A stretch of DNA of 64,000 nucleotides from Dichetophora obliterata. Its lineage: Eukaryota; Arthropoda; Insecta; Diptera; Sciomyzidae. A program made the position numbers and the translations under genes. Shown piece after piece: positions 45,166 to 56,589 of this stretch. Each line of letters starts with the position of its first letter. Position 1 is the first letter of the stretch. The notes under the pieces were generated by a model. The model was not told the origin of the DNA. It did no database searches and saw nothing but the letters and a program-made list of their open reading frames with translations. Location of the stretch: positions 215,067,000-215,130,999 of the forward strand of contig OY986439.1 of the NCBI GenBank assembly GCA_963920525.1, given 5' to 3'.

Positions 45166-46559
45166 TTGCCAATATTACGATTACGCTGACGATTTGGAAT
45201 GATTCCATACCATTTTGATGATTAAATTTTTTATGCCAATTTCCAATTATCATATTATGTTCACAGCCACTGAGTGGTAATAAAAATGAATCAATTCTCT
45301 AAATTTAGTGTTTTTGCTTGTTTTTTCTTAATTTTCAACAATTTTTTAAGGGGTGGCAACCTACAAGTCAAAATTTCAAGGGGTCTATTTTGTATACTTT
45401 TAAAAACAAGCTGTGCTATTTTAAATATATATGAAATCAAATAACTTCTAGCTCAGAATTGTGTCTTTTTACATACTTTTACCAAAATATTGGGTGGCAA
45501 CCTGCAAGTATTGAAATTCGCAAAATAGGATGCTAGTCAGAACTGCAATTGATGAAACCAAAAACAATGGAGATTTACTTGTTTGGTGTTGATACAACGC
45601 ACTGACGCTCTTACAGCTCTATTTGCTGGTGTCTACGCAAAAACACTAAGCAGAAGTGGGTGCCCGTGTTTCATTGTCTTCGCTACTTCGAATTAACCAC
45701 GTCCGATTTCTTGGTTTTGATTATATTGCTGTTCATCATTATTACTATCTCCCACACCGAAATCCACACTTTTGCTTTATCTCTAAGAATCAGTTCATTA
45801 TCTTATTATAGTCGCAAGACTAAAGAAAACGTTTCAAAACTTTTTGAAGTTTTTTTCTTCTTCCTTTTTTATGGTTTTCCATAAAAACTGCAAAATTGAA
45901 GTTATTTGATTTTGCTGCCTACAACCTGATCTTGATTATGATGATCAAACAACATAATAAGTCTTATCATAACCTTCCGGTGGCCAATTTATTGAGTGCT
46001 TGTTCTGATTCTTATAGCACAAATTTCAAGACATTCTTGTGAGCAGTGAGCGTCACGACCGGAAATACCATTTTTGGCATAAGCAAATTTTTTTATCAAT
46101 CACTTCATTCAATAGCAGCGCAAAATAAAAACAAAAAACAATACAAATGGCAATCAACATGAATGAATGACTTAAACCCAATAATTAGAATAAAACTAAT
46201 GACAAGATTAAAATAACACACTTTTAGAGTTGCCAGCAGCGGCGATAAAAAGCAGAAATGGAAAGAGCGAGATAGAGGTAGAGCGGCAGAAATAGAAAGA
46301 GTAAAGCGCTACCTGTGAGCTTAAAATAAGAATTGCTAACATTTTTTAAATTTTTTGCACACCGTAAGAATATGGCAATCGATCGGTAAACGAACAGAAT
46401 TTCAGAGAGGCGCTCTTAAGTTTTACAAAAGAGAACAACAAAATTTAAGTTTAATGAAGAATACAAAGTAAAAGAGAGAAGCGAAATAAATTTCATAAAT
46501 TAGAGAAAATTTTTAGACAAGTAACATTTTAAGTATTGCCACTAATTTGGCAGCACTGT
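45166..46559 (+). other. Non-coding stretch with 141-bp-spaced direct repeat
   Basis: No gene. The phrase gggtggcaacctRcaagt occurs at 45351 and 45492 (period 141), with loosely similar DNA between. A GA-rich patch lies at about 46255-46300 (ggaaagagcgagatagagg). The frame 45660-45884 has no motif. Confidence 0.45.
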
Positions 46560-46925
46560 CAAAGAGTATTCGGTTGAGCGTTTGGTAGGGGACATTCAAA
46601 GAGATAAATTTCTCTTTGCATTAGCTCCTATATGACGCACTCTGTAGCGTTCGCTGGATGAATTGGCAAATGTAGAACGCGGACAGTCAAGAAGACAGAA
46701 TCGACAACATGCCGGCGGCCGGTCTATCCAATAAACGAAGGTACGTTGCACGAGCGAACGTACAAATGACGACGTCACCAACACACGCACAACATCCGTG
46801 TCCGGCGCGAACCGGCGCACAGTACTTTAAGCTCATAAAAACTGTGGTGAATAAATACAATAGCAGCAGTGGTTCGATTTTTATGGAATTTGGCATGACA
46901 ATATGTTGTCGCTGATTTCGGAAAC
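46560..46925 (+). other. GC-rich block, possible solo LTR or promoter
   Basis: A GC-rich island (catgccggcggccggtctat, cgtgtccggcgcgaaccgg) is followed by a TATA-like/poly(A)-like segment (cataaaaactg, gaataaatac) and then 'gcagcagtggttcgattttt', ending 'tggcatgaca'. This order resembles retrovirus-like LTRs of flies, but I find no matching second LTR, internal domain or TSD. The frames 46709-46915 (plus) and 46596-46950 (minus) overlap and have no motif. It could instead be a host promoter. Confidence 0.3.
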
Positions 46926-48929
46926 TAAATAAAATTTTTAAGGTAGACATATTTTTTACAAGGTTGTAAAAAAAAATTCACATCAGAAAAGCTAAACATA
47001 AAATAAAAAAACGAATTATTTTTAAAAATGATTTTTAATATATTTGGAAATACATTTTTTTAGTGTCAAAAAATAAACATTTTACAATATTTTATAATAT
47101 AACATAAAGTTAAAATTTTTTTAAGAATTTTTTTGAGCTGTATATCAAATAAGTTTATGAAGCAAACAGGTTGCAAAAACAACAAGATCTCGAAAGGCAA
47201 AAAATCTAAAATTATTCTGCTTTGGCAAAATAGAAGTTGTGCGTATAAGCTTTTCAAAGTGGATGGAAAAGTTGATGCAGCGAACAACGAAACAGCTGTC
47301 TAGTCTGCTTGGTGGTTTGTTCTCTAAAGAAATTGTAGTGGTTGCAAGCTGTTGCTTCATAATCTTATTTGGCACAAAACTTAAAAATAAAAATATACGA
47401 TTTTTTAGAATTATAAAATTAAATAGGTATTAAAAAATGCCCACATGTAATTTTTCACAAAAACATTTTAATTTTCTTTTAGCACCAAAAGTTCACTCTT
47501 TCATATTCAAAATTGAATTTAAAAAAAAACAATTATTTCAAAAAAATGTATGATAAAGAAACCAACCATAATTTTTTAAACAGTGGAAATGATATACAAC
47601 AGTATATTTTCGACAGTTCTAAACAAAACTTCCAAGTAAAAAGTAATCTAGTTTATTTAAAAACATGCATTTTCAACGAATTTTTTTAATTACTTGTCGA
47701 ACCATGTGTAAAGTTTTTCTTTTTAAATAGAAAATAAAAAAAATTTTATAAAATTATCTAATTCACTTTTAGATCTCGAATTTGTATGCATTACATAAAA
47801 TAATTTTTTATAGGCTTTAAAAGAGGAATTTATCGAATCGTTGCCTACGTTGTAAAGTTTCTCAAATTTAGTCTTAATCGGAATGTCAATGGAAGTATCA
47901 ATTCATTCACAGAATCAATTTCATAAAAATACAATTAGGAATGCATATTTAAGAGCCGTTTGAACAAAATGTTTTTAAAAATACCAAAAAAAAAATTGCG
48001 TTATTTGTCGGTTGCAACTTTTTAGATCCTGAACTGTTCAAAGTAAATACTCTTACTTCGCGATCTTAATAAAATAGTTCAAATTTATTGGGTTAAAATT
48101 TCATCTTTTTAAATCGTATTGAAAAGTTTTTAGTACTTGCTGCTTATTTGTTTCTTAATTGTTTATTAAAAAATTTATTTATTCTGCTAGGCAATTTTGA
48201 TCTTAATATTATTTTTACATATAATATACTTTTTGTCAATTAATGCTCGAATGTAGGTTTATCAAATAAAAATTACAATTTAAAAATTGACAAGTTTTAC
48301 GTTTTACTTGATCTTACAATTTTTCGAATAAGTACCTTTCTTAGGAACTCAAGAATTTAATTTTGTAAGTGCTTTACAAGTATCGTTAAAGCCGATGTTT
48401 TTTTAAATCAAAGCTTGTTTTAACTTTATTAGAATTGGTGTATATTCTAAGTTACTTTGCTCTCCTTTAATGATCCCCCGCTTTCAATGTTTATCAAAGG
48501 CAAATGAAACATTTCTTAGTTTAGATCATTGCACAGAAAGTTATATTAAAAAAAAAAACATTTTTTTCTCTTGCTCAAAATATACCTGATCGAAATATAT
48601 ATTTATGTATAGTGCTAGTTGTCTATTAGATATTCTCTAATGAATTCCAATTTATTCTAATAATAAACAAATACAAACTAATAAATGTATAAATGTTTTT
48701 GCATGAAGCGTAAAATAAATTTATCAAATTTAAAATGCATGAAAAAAGCTGACTTTTAAGAAGTTAAGAGGACCTATAAAAATAATTTTTTTTTGCAGTA
48801 AAAATTTGGATTCTTTTTAACGAAAAAAAAATATCGAATTGGCCATTTCAGCCCTTGCAAGGACTTTAACCGCGCTTCTTTTGATCAATTGTTTCTACTT
48901 AATGAAAGTATTATCTAATTTACGATATC
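46926..48929 (+). other. Non-coding stretch with dispersed repeat copy
   Basis: A+T-rich, no gene. The only recognised content is the dispersed repeat at 47243-47390. Confidence 0.45.
47243..47390 (+). repeat. Unclassified dispersed repeat, copy 4
   Basis: Matches copy 2 at 10888: gtataagcttttcaaagtgg, agctgtctagtctgcttggt, ggtttgttctctaaagaa, ggttgcaagctgttgcttca and taatcttatttggcacaa. Same orientation as the other copies. Confidence 0.65.
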
Positions 48930-50040
48930 AATTTTATTAGGTTTCCTCACAACAAAAAGTTAGATCCATTTCCAGTGGACAAAGTACTGTGCGTCGAACT
49001 GCTATTCTCTTCGTTTGCTGTATTTTTGCAGCATATTGAGTTTGTGAGCTGCGCCACAAACTACTAAAAACGCAACGCAGGCAGATATTTAGTAAGCTAC
49101 TAAAAAAACACAACAACAACCACACCAACATCAAGACAAAAAGAAGAAATAAAAGTTTATAAAAAAAAAAAACTTAAACTGTGGACACGACACAACGAAA
49201 TCTTGGCTCCTCATTTAGGTGCGCTCTGAGTGCTCTTTAGTTTAGTTTAGTTCGTCTCGTTTTGCGGTCGCAAACGTTGTAAGCGAAAATATTGCGGTGT
49301 TAAAACGAGTGTCAATAAAAAAATATATATATAATTTTTTTTTACATACCTACAAAATATATTCCAGTAAAAAAAAGAAAAGATAATAATTTGCAAATTA
49401 ATCATATTAATTAAGGTCAAAAGAGAAAGAGCACAAACGAAGCGGAGAAGCATGAGACAAAGCTTAAGAGAGCGAAAGTAAAATTACGAAAAAAAAGTAA
49501 CAACCAACATAAAACGAAACAACGAAATTATGTAAAAACTTTAGGAAATTTATACATTTTTTTTATACCAAATTTGTGTCGTACATTTGGACATACTTTA
49601 TTAAAAAGCGAGAACCAATAAGTTAAAGCAACAACAAAGAGTGGCAAAGCATGTTAATAAAAATCTAAACGTTTTAATTATATTAACAAAAATCAGCACA
49701 AATACACAAACGGCTTGAGCACACAGACACAATTACCGTTAACTGGTGTGTGCGACATTTTAGCAACAACAACAACTCCAACAACAACAACAACAACAAC
49801 AGCAACAAAGACTACTACCAACTGCAAAAATAGATTGCTCTAATTAAAAGCGACAACAACAACAAAACTACTTTTTTGCTTAAACAGCGCAATATTAAAT
49901 AAACAATCAACTAATGTTTGAGTAGTTTTGAGAAAAAATTCTGAAAAAAAGACCAAAACTAAGCAAAGAAAGAGAAAGCATTTATGAACTATTGGCACAA
50001 TTGTATGCTTTAAATAAATTTCGGAATTTGCAATAAAATA
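48930..50040 (+). other. Leader-like block, possible alternative 5' exon
   Basis: From about 49060 the plus strand becomes A-rich with CAACAACAACCACACC, then 'gtgctctttagtttagtttagttcgtctcg' near 49225-49260. After it come a GC-richer patch (gcggtcgcaaacgttg), GA-rich text, and long CAA tracts (49765-49810, 49852-49866). This is the usual look of dipteran 5' UTR exons. No ATG with a good frame and no strong donor were found, so its borders are unknown. Frames here are on the opposite strand and lack motifs. Confidence 0.3.
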
Positions 50041-50044
50041 AAGT

Positions 50045-50385
50045 TTCGAACCGTTTTTAAAAACTAGCATAAATTGAAAAATATTGCAAATATTTATCAC
50101 TGATAAATTGCTTTTACTTTACATAAGTAAAATAGTAATGAGCTAAAACGTTAGACGAGTTCAGAAAATTGGCATAATGCGCTACATATTAAAAGTTTCG
50201 ATGTAGTTTCCAACAGTTTTAAAAAACTGGTATAAAATGAAAAATATTCCAAATACTTAGTCACTGATAAATTTTGTTTACTTCAAATAGGGAAAATAGG
50301 GATAAATGAAGTTCTGAGACGAGTTTGAAAAATTGGTATAATGCAGTTTATACTAAAAAATTTGATTAAACAGTGGTTTTAAAAG
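50045..50385 (+). repeat. Diverged tandem duplication, period about 163 bp
   Basis: Copy 1 (50058: aaaactagcataaattgaaa, atcactgataaattg, agacgagttcagaaaattgg) is repeated from about 50222 (aaaactggtataaaatgaaa, gtcactgataaatttt, agacgagtttgaaaaattgg). Weak related phrases (aactggtataaatt) recur at 50425 and 54538. Confidence 0.6.
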
Positions 50386-50596
50386 TTTTCAGTTGAACCC
50401 AAAAACTTGCATAATTTTTAAGAGCTGGTATAAATTGAGTTATATTGAGAAAAAGGCTATGAAAACTTAAGCTAAGCAAAAAAAATGCAGAATAGTGTAG
50501 TTTTAAAATTTTGTATATTTAAATATATTAACACGTTGGGTGCCATGTATGGTTGGTCGCATAACGCGAAAGGCTCTCAGGCCTCGTTTTTTCAAT

Positions 50597-51335
50597 TAAG
50601 AAGGCTTATCCCACGGTAATTGGCAAAAATAGTGGGATCGTCTTTCTTGTGGATTGGGAAGAGCACACTGAGATTCCAATCGTTCGGAATGCATTTAAAT
50701 AGAGCTTCGCCTCAGTTTCTAAACAGCTCAGCAGACAAGTTATCAGCTCCCTCGGTTTTATTTTTAAGCCGAGCTATAGCTGTCAGAACTTCATCATAAT
50801 CGGGCAGCGGAACCTCGACACAGTCATACGTAATTGGGATTTCCGGGATATCCCAATCGGAATTGGCGGAACTGTTGTCAGCGTCGACATTTAGAAGCTT
50901 GGAGAAGTGTTCTCTCCATAATGTCAGTGTACTCAGGATATCTGTCACTAGATTTCCGTTTTCATCTTTGCAGAAAGAGGCCCCGGTATTAAAACCAACG
51001 ACAAGGCGTCTCAATCTTCTCATGCTCTCGCTTTTCTGCCTGTCTTTTTTGCCACCTGAAAATACGTCTATCTTCCCTCCTCTTCTCTTTGTATCGCTCC
51101 TTAGTAGCGCGCGTTACAACCGACTGCAGGGAGGCTTTGTAGGCGGCGTCTTTCCCTGCAGAGACGTCGCGACTCTCCTGGTCGTACCACTTGTTTCGAC
51201 GAGGGCGGTGGTAGCCAATCACCTTTTCAGCAGCCGTATGCATGGAGTGGGAAATGTGTGTCGACTGCGCGCATATATCATCGATTGCAGGAGTGCTTTG
51301 AAGCAGGAGTGAGAGTCGATTGGCGACACAAAAAT
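50597..51335 (-). pseudogene. RTE-like LINE copy C, linker between endonuclease and RT
   Basis: Minus strand. 51387-50989 gives AAEKVIGYHRPRRNKWYDQE, AYKASLQSVVTRATKERYKE and FRWQKRQAEKREHEKI. 51023-50712 gives NLVTDILSTLTLWREHFSKL, CVEVPLPDYDEVLTAIARLK and NKTEGADNLSAELF, the segment just before the RT fingers. It ends with the AYRGISLLN-equivalent region at 50597 (aagaaggcttatccc). Truncated on both sides. Nucleotide identity with copies A and B is high. Confidence 0.83.
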
Positions 51336-51498
51336 TCGTCAAATTAAAATTGGCTCGAGACCACCCAATATGTGAAAAATATGTCACGTCTTTTAATGAA
51401 TTTAATCAATTTGGAATTTAAAATATTTTTTACGTCATATCTCAACAAATTTGTATGATGATTTAAATTTTGATTTCAAGTTTTTATCTTAAATCAAG
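51336..51498 (+). other. Short non-coding spacer
   Basis: A+T-rich linker between LINE copy C and the SINE; nothing recognised. Confidence 0.4.
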
Positions 51499-51895
51499 AC
51501 GGTCTCGGTAGTCTAGTGGGTGGGTGCCGGGTTCGAGTCCCGGCTGGATTATAGTCTTACCTTCTATTCTAACCTTTCTTTCCTGACTTTTTAATCAAAA
51601 ATAACTTTAAATACATTAATTTACATGGAAAAGTTTAAATTGGCGGTGGTAGAAAAGTTTGTGCAAAGGATCACTTAGTAATTTGATTCGTCTGAGAGGT
51701 AATGGCATAAAACGGTCTCAGAATCAATGTCACGCATGCTTTTACAACTTTTTGCACACTTAGAAGAGTCTACATCCAAAAGTTTCACTTGATTGCTCTT
51801 CCTTCTTTCCATCTGTGGTATCACAAAGGAATAACATTCTGGTCTAAGTCGGTCTAGTGACCAGCCGTCATCTTAACCCTAGACCCCATACGGGG
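51499..51895 (+). mobile_element. tRNA-derived SINE with shortened head
   Basis: The head GACGGTCTCGGTAGTCTAGT (A-box-like part) runs almost directly into GGGTGCCGGGTTCGAGTCC with a perfect B box GGTTCGAGTCC at 51530-51540. The anticodon arm is missing. The body (ggcataaaacggtctcagaa, ttctggtctaagtcgg) extends to about 51895 by estimate. The body is not obviously the same as the SINE at 27661. Without an anticodon arm it cannot be a tRNA gene. Confidence 0.55.
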
Positions 51896-52028
51896 TGCGT
51901 AGGAACCCCATTAAAAATCAAAAGTGGCTGTATTTTGTTTTATGGAACATTTTATAACATAAATTTTTGTAACTATAGCTGTAATTTTTGTGCTCTATTT
52001 TTAGTAATTCTTTTTTAAATTGAAGTAA

Positions 52029-52630
52029 TCTAATATATAAAAATTAATTTTTGTTTGTTTGTTGGTTTGTTCGTATGTTATGCGCTGCCAAACCGCTCAT
52101 CCGATTTTGATGGGGTTTTTTGCAAAATGTTCAGAAAAGTCCCGGGACGGTTATAGGCTATTTAAAGTTGTGATAAGACAAAGGGGAGGTGCCACGCCCA
52201 TACAAAACAAAACTTTAAATCCTCATTTCTCAGGCAATGGTAGCCGTAGGGTGATTATATTTGGTACGTATGGTGTTGGTATCAAAAGAAGTCGATTCAT
52301 GTTAAAAGTGGGCGAAACCACGCCCCTTTCTAGAGGAAGTAAAGACCTTCTTATCATGGCCGTAGCTGCAATATTTGAAAGCTACTACCGGCTTAAGCCC
52401 CATTTTCGATTTGGGCACATATTTTTACTAGATTTTAGCCAATGAAAAAAAGGGGTGAGGGGCCCCGAACTGCAATTTTTTGACCTAATTTCTTCATAAA
52501 AGCCCCAAACTTAGTTCGCCCTCCCCTTTTTTATAGCCAAAAATCTAATAAAAATATGTGCCGAAATCGAAAATGGGGCTCAGGCCGGTAGCAGCTTTCA
52601 AAAATTCCAGCTACGGCCATGCTTCTTATA
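52029..52630 (+). mobile_element. Helitron 5' segment
   Basis: Begins A|TCTAATATATAAAAATTAAT then (GTTT)n and 'tatgcgctgccaaaccgctcatccgattttgat', the same opening as the element at 52631. No CTAG end of its own was found before 52631, so it is either a 5'-truncated tandem partner or was interrupted by the second copy. The frame 52059-52445 crosses it and a palindrome and has no motif. Confidence 0.55.
52356..52623. repeat. Palindrome, about 100-bp arms
   Basis: The arm 52356-52455 (atggccgtagctgcaatatt, gaaagctactaccggc, ccccattttcgatttgggca, catatttttactagattttagcc) pairs with 52533-52622 (ggctcaggccggtagcagct and so on) around about 75 bases. It sits between two Helitron 5' ends and could be part of the Helitron or a separate insertion. 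Confidence 0.75.
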
Positions 52631-54126
52631 TCTAATATATAAAAATGAATGTTTGTTCGTTCGTTATGCGCTGCAATACCGTTCATCCGATTGCGATAAA
52701 ACTTTGTCAACTTATTGCTTGCACTTATGCGAACAATATAGGCATATTTAAAATTTGCCACACCCCCTTTTACTGCCCACAAACCAATAAAAATGCTATA
52801 TTTAAGACAGTTTTTGTCTTATTAAACAAAAATTTGGTAATTAAGTCCGTATGATAACTATCGGTAACTATATTTAAAATAGGCGTGATCCCACAATAGC
52901 TACGCCTACTTTTAAGAAAAGATAAACAGACTTCGAAATTACTGGTTCGTTCGAGCTAAAATTTTGGCAGTGGATTTGTTTCGAGAACGAGATGGTTTAA
53001 GATAAAATTGCCACACCCCCTTTTACCTCCCACAAATATATAAAAAATTCGCGATACCAAATTGCTTTGGAGTTATGGATCGCACAGCGTCGAAATTCGA
53101 TATTCAACCACAATTAACACATGTCGTTCCACTGATGACATTTTATGGGAGATAAACAAGGGGGAGTGGAACCTCCGATACAACCAAAACTTGCGATATC
53201 GAATAGTTTTGGAGTTACAGGTCACACAGCATCGGAATTCAGTATTCGACTTCAATTTATGCATACAGTTTCATTAATAACATTTTACGGGCGTTGGAAA
53301 CGGTGAAATTTCACCTCCCCCCATACAACCAAAATTTGTGCTATGGAATAGCTTTGAAGTTATAGGTCGCACAGCATCGAAATTCAAAAATTGACCTAAA
53401 TTTACACATGCAGTTTTACTGAAAACATTTAATGGCGTTGGACAAGTACAACCCAAACATGCAAAATTAAATAGCTTTACAGTTATGGGTTACACAGCGT
53501 CAGAATTCAGTATTCGACCCCAATTCATACATGCAGTTTCATTAATAACATTTTATGGGCATGGGAAAAGGGGCACTGGCATCTCCCATACAAACCAGAT
53601 TTGTGCTATCGAATAGCTTTGTAATTATAGGTCGCACAGCGTCGGAATTCAGTATTCAATCAGAATTTACACATGCACTTTCATTGGTAACATTTTTTGG
53701 GCGTTGAACAGGGGAGAAAGACACCTCCCATACAACCCAAATTTGCGATATCGAATAGCTTCCGAGTTATTTGTCGCACAGCGTCGGAACTCAGTATTTG
53801 ACCTAAATGTACACATGCCATTTCATTGATTAAATTTAATGGGCGTTTGCCAAGGGACCTCTTATTTTACCCAAATTTGCGATATCGAATTGCTTTGGAG
53901 TTATAAGTCGCACATCGTCGGAATTCCGTATTCTACCTTAATTTACACATTCAGTTTCATTGATCACATATAATGGGCGTTAATCAAGGGGGCGTCGCAC
54001 CTCCCATACAACCCCAATTTGGGATATCTAGCAGCTTTGGATTTATAGGTTGCACAGAAATTCAGAATTCGACCTCAATTTACACATGCAAGGGAGCGTG
54101 GCAGCAACGCGCCGGGTTTCAGCTAG
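52631..54126 (+). mobile_element. Non-autonomous Helitron with internal tandem array
   Basis: Starts A|TCTAATATATAAAAATGAAT and ends GCGCCGGGTTTCAGCTAG|T. It therefore shows 5' TC, 3' CTAG, and insertion between A and T. The 3' subterminal text CAGCTAG is shared with the elements ending at 19866 and 58789. There is no Rep/helicase coding sequence. The right two thirds is a tandem array (53051-54090), described separately. Frames at 53062, 53073, 53274 and 53973 are products of the array. Confidence 0.75.
53051..54090 (+). repeat. Eight-copy tandem array, unit about 140 bp
   Basis: The unit starts GCGATATCGAATAGCTTTGG, continues gagttataggtcgcacagcg and tcggaattcagtattcgacc, then caatttacacatgcagtttc, attgataacattttatgggc and cacctcccatacaaccc. 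Starts: 53051, 53193, 53338, 53461, 53603, 53745, 53879 and 54021, giving spacings of 142, 145, 123, 142, 142, 134 and 142. Copies are diverged, the last is truncated, and all lie within the Helitron. Confidence 0.9.
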
Positions 54127-56589
54127 TTATGAATAAAAAAAATATATTTGTATCATTTGTTTCTGAATTTGACGAAATGCCTCTTTAAAGTTAGTGGGGT
54201 TGTAGAGAAACCCCAAATAGCTAAACGTAACAAAACACAACGTATAGGTTGAAGGGTTAATAAATTACAATTTTAATAATTTTATTAATCAAGTTAGTTC
54301 TTTACAAGCGATCTTTGTGAATTTATTAAATAACTTTTTCAAAAACTCTTACAAAAATTAAAAGATTACATGAAATGTAAATATTAGAACAGCTAGATTG
54401 ATTGATTTTAGAAAAATAACTTTAAAAAAATAGGCTCATACTATGACTCATACTGATAATTTCCTGCTACAATAAATAAGTCTCAATTTCGATCTTCAAG
54501 CATTAGTGTTTTGTAAAATTTCGCGTAGTTTTCGAAACTGGTATAAATTTACTGCCATCAAAAAATTTAGCAAATATTTAAATTAAAATTCCATGAAATT
54601 CATAAATTTTTCAAAATCCCAAAATCATGAAAATCCCATTTTTTTCAGTTTTGCAAAAGACTTGATAACTCCATATCAATATAACAGCTAACACTTAAAA
54701 TGCATATAGTGACGAGAGGGTGATTCGGGTTAAAAATATAAAATAGTAAATTATTCAAAAACACTACGATTTTCGGAATGTCTTAAATGCAGTTAATTTT
54801 AAAATTTTTTATAAATACTCATTTCTCAATGAGTAGAGTTGGATTATAGAAACATTCATATAAGATTTATGCGAGTTTTTGAAAATTTTATTTTAAAGTT
54901 TGTATTGGCAAAGTTATACCAATTTGCAAAAAGCTATACCAATTTTAATTGTTTTTTCCATTTGTTGTACCATTTTAATGAAATTTCTATGCTTTTCTGA
55001 AAACTGTTATAAAATTGCTAAGTTCAAATAGTTACTGAAATTTTGATCTTTTAATAAATATTGTAAATTTTCAAACAAGTTATTTCAATTAAAAGGAAAT
55101 TTGAAAAATTTTGTTAAGAAACTGGCAAAAATGTAGAAAGACGAAAATTTTCTATACAAATTAAATAATTGTCAATTTTTAGCTGTGAACATAAAAATTA
55201 ACTTTGGAAAATTTGACGTTGAAATTTAAATACATAAAACATCAAACTCAATTAAACGTTTAAAATAATTATGCATTTTAAACTTTGAGTAGCTTTTGAA
55301 AATTGGTATACATAAAAATATTCGAATTAAATTTTAACTTTAGCATTTCAAACATATACAAACATTGATGCCTTAGATGCGGTTATTTTGAAAACGGACT
55401 TACATTTTTTTTTTATTAACATTTAAAAATTTAATTATTGACTTTAATTTTATTTTACAAATTTAAGTTAAATCTATGAGTTTTAAAAAAATCAGAGTAA
55501 GTTATTTATTTTATTGTATTTAATATTATAAAATACATACCTCTTCAACAAGGGTTTAAAATCATTATATATTTTAAATATTTTTGCTACTCTTGCTTCT
55601 GTAATGCTTCTACTTTTACAGCTGTCGCCCACTGACAAGCTTTTCATAATTTTTTCTATGCGAAAAAAAATTAAGAGCATCAATAAAAGAGACAAACAAG
55701 AATAAACAAACACATACACACACACACTCGCGCACTCAACGGCACACCTCGTATATCAACCGGCAACTAATCGACCAACCGACCGGTCGACCTACTTAGA
55801 AAATTATAAAATGTTGCTAATCTCTTTAACAGCGTTGCCACTATTTCTATGCTAGCTCTTTTAAAGCAAAATTAACTTAATTCTAAATTAGACTGAACTG
55901 GGTTTGTGGCCAAATCAAAATCTAATGTCATTTATGTTTCGAGTTTCTGACTTTGAATTTAATAATGGTTTTTGATGAGCATACTTTTTTTTTAATTTTG
56001 TACTTACTTTAACAGCATCAAAGAAATCAAACAGGGAAAATATTTCCTCTTTGGTAAAATTTATAAGAATCAAGATCTTTATTAGGTATTTCAAAACAAT
56101 TTTTTAATGAAATTTTTCAAAAACATGTAAGAATAATAAAATTTATAAGTTAAAGCCAAGAATTTATTTTAGCCAAAATAACAAAATTAAAATAAGTCGT
56201 AAAACTTTACTACGTTTTCATATAAAGACAAAAAAAAATGGTTATCAACTTTGCTAAAATCCAGCCCTCCTCCTAGAACAAGGGTCCTTAGAGGCCTAAA
56301 CGTCAATTCATGAGTTAAGCTTTTAGATATTCTTTAATTTGACAAGTGTAATTTTTTTAACCCTGAATTGATATCTCATCAGGTACATGAAAGGTCGAAG
56401 AAGTTGCTCTGCATTATTTTAGTATTTTCACACTTAAAATATTTGAAATACTCAATAAGTATTTATATATATTCTATGGAACTCAGGATATTGACTCTTG
56501 AAACAGTATTTTATTAGGTCACAATTGGTTTTAAAGGATAGATATTACTAGTGCTTAAGTTAGTTCTCCCTAGGCTTAAGCCATACCGC
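54127..56589 (+). other. A+T-rich non-coding stretch
   Basis: No gene supported. 54500-55330 repeatedly shows 'aactggtataaa/aattggtata' phrases related to 50.05-50.4 kb. A CA-rich patch is near 55710-55732 and a CCGA-rich patch near 55765-55795. Confidence 0.45.

Noticed and set aside
46596..46950. Overlapping frames on both strands in the GC-rich block
   Set aside because: Frames exist because G+C-rich DNA has few stops; no motif, and the two strands conflict.
49765..49866. CAACAAC tracts as a possible poly-Q/N coding region
   Set aside because: The tracts are interrupted by stops in all frames and lie in leader-like DNA; better seen as UTR or intron simple repeats.
51499..51549. Possible tRNA gene
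   Set aside because: The anticodon arm is absent; treated as a SINE head.
52059..52445. 128-codon plus frame
   Set aside because: It covers the Helitron 5' end and one arm of a palindrome; no Rep or helicase motif.
53051..54090. Possible CRISPR-like array
   Set aside because: Units are about 140 bp with no unique spacers, inside a Helitron in a eukaryotic genome; a plain tandem repeat.
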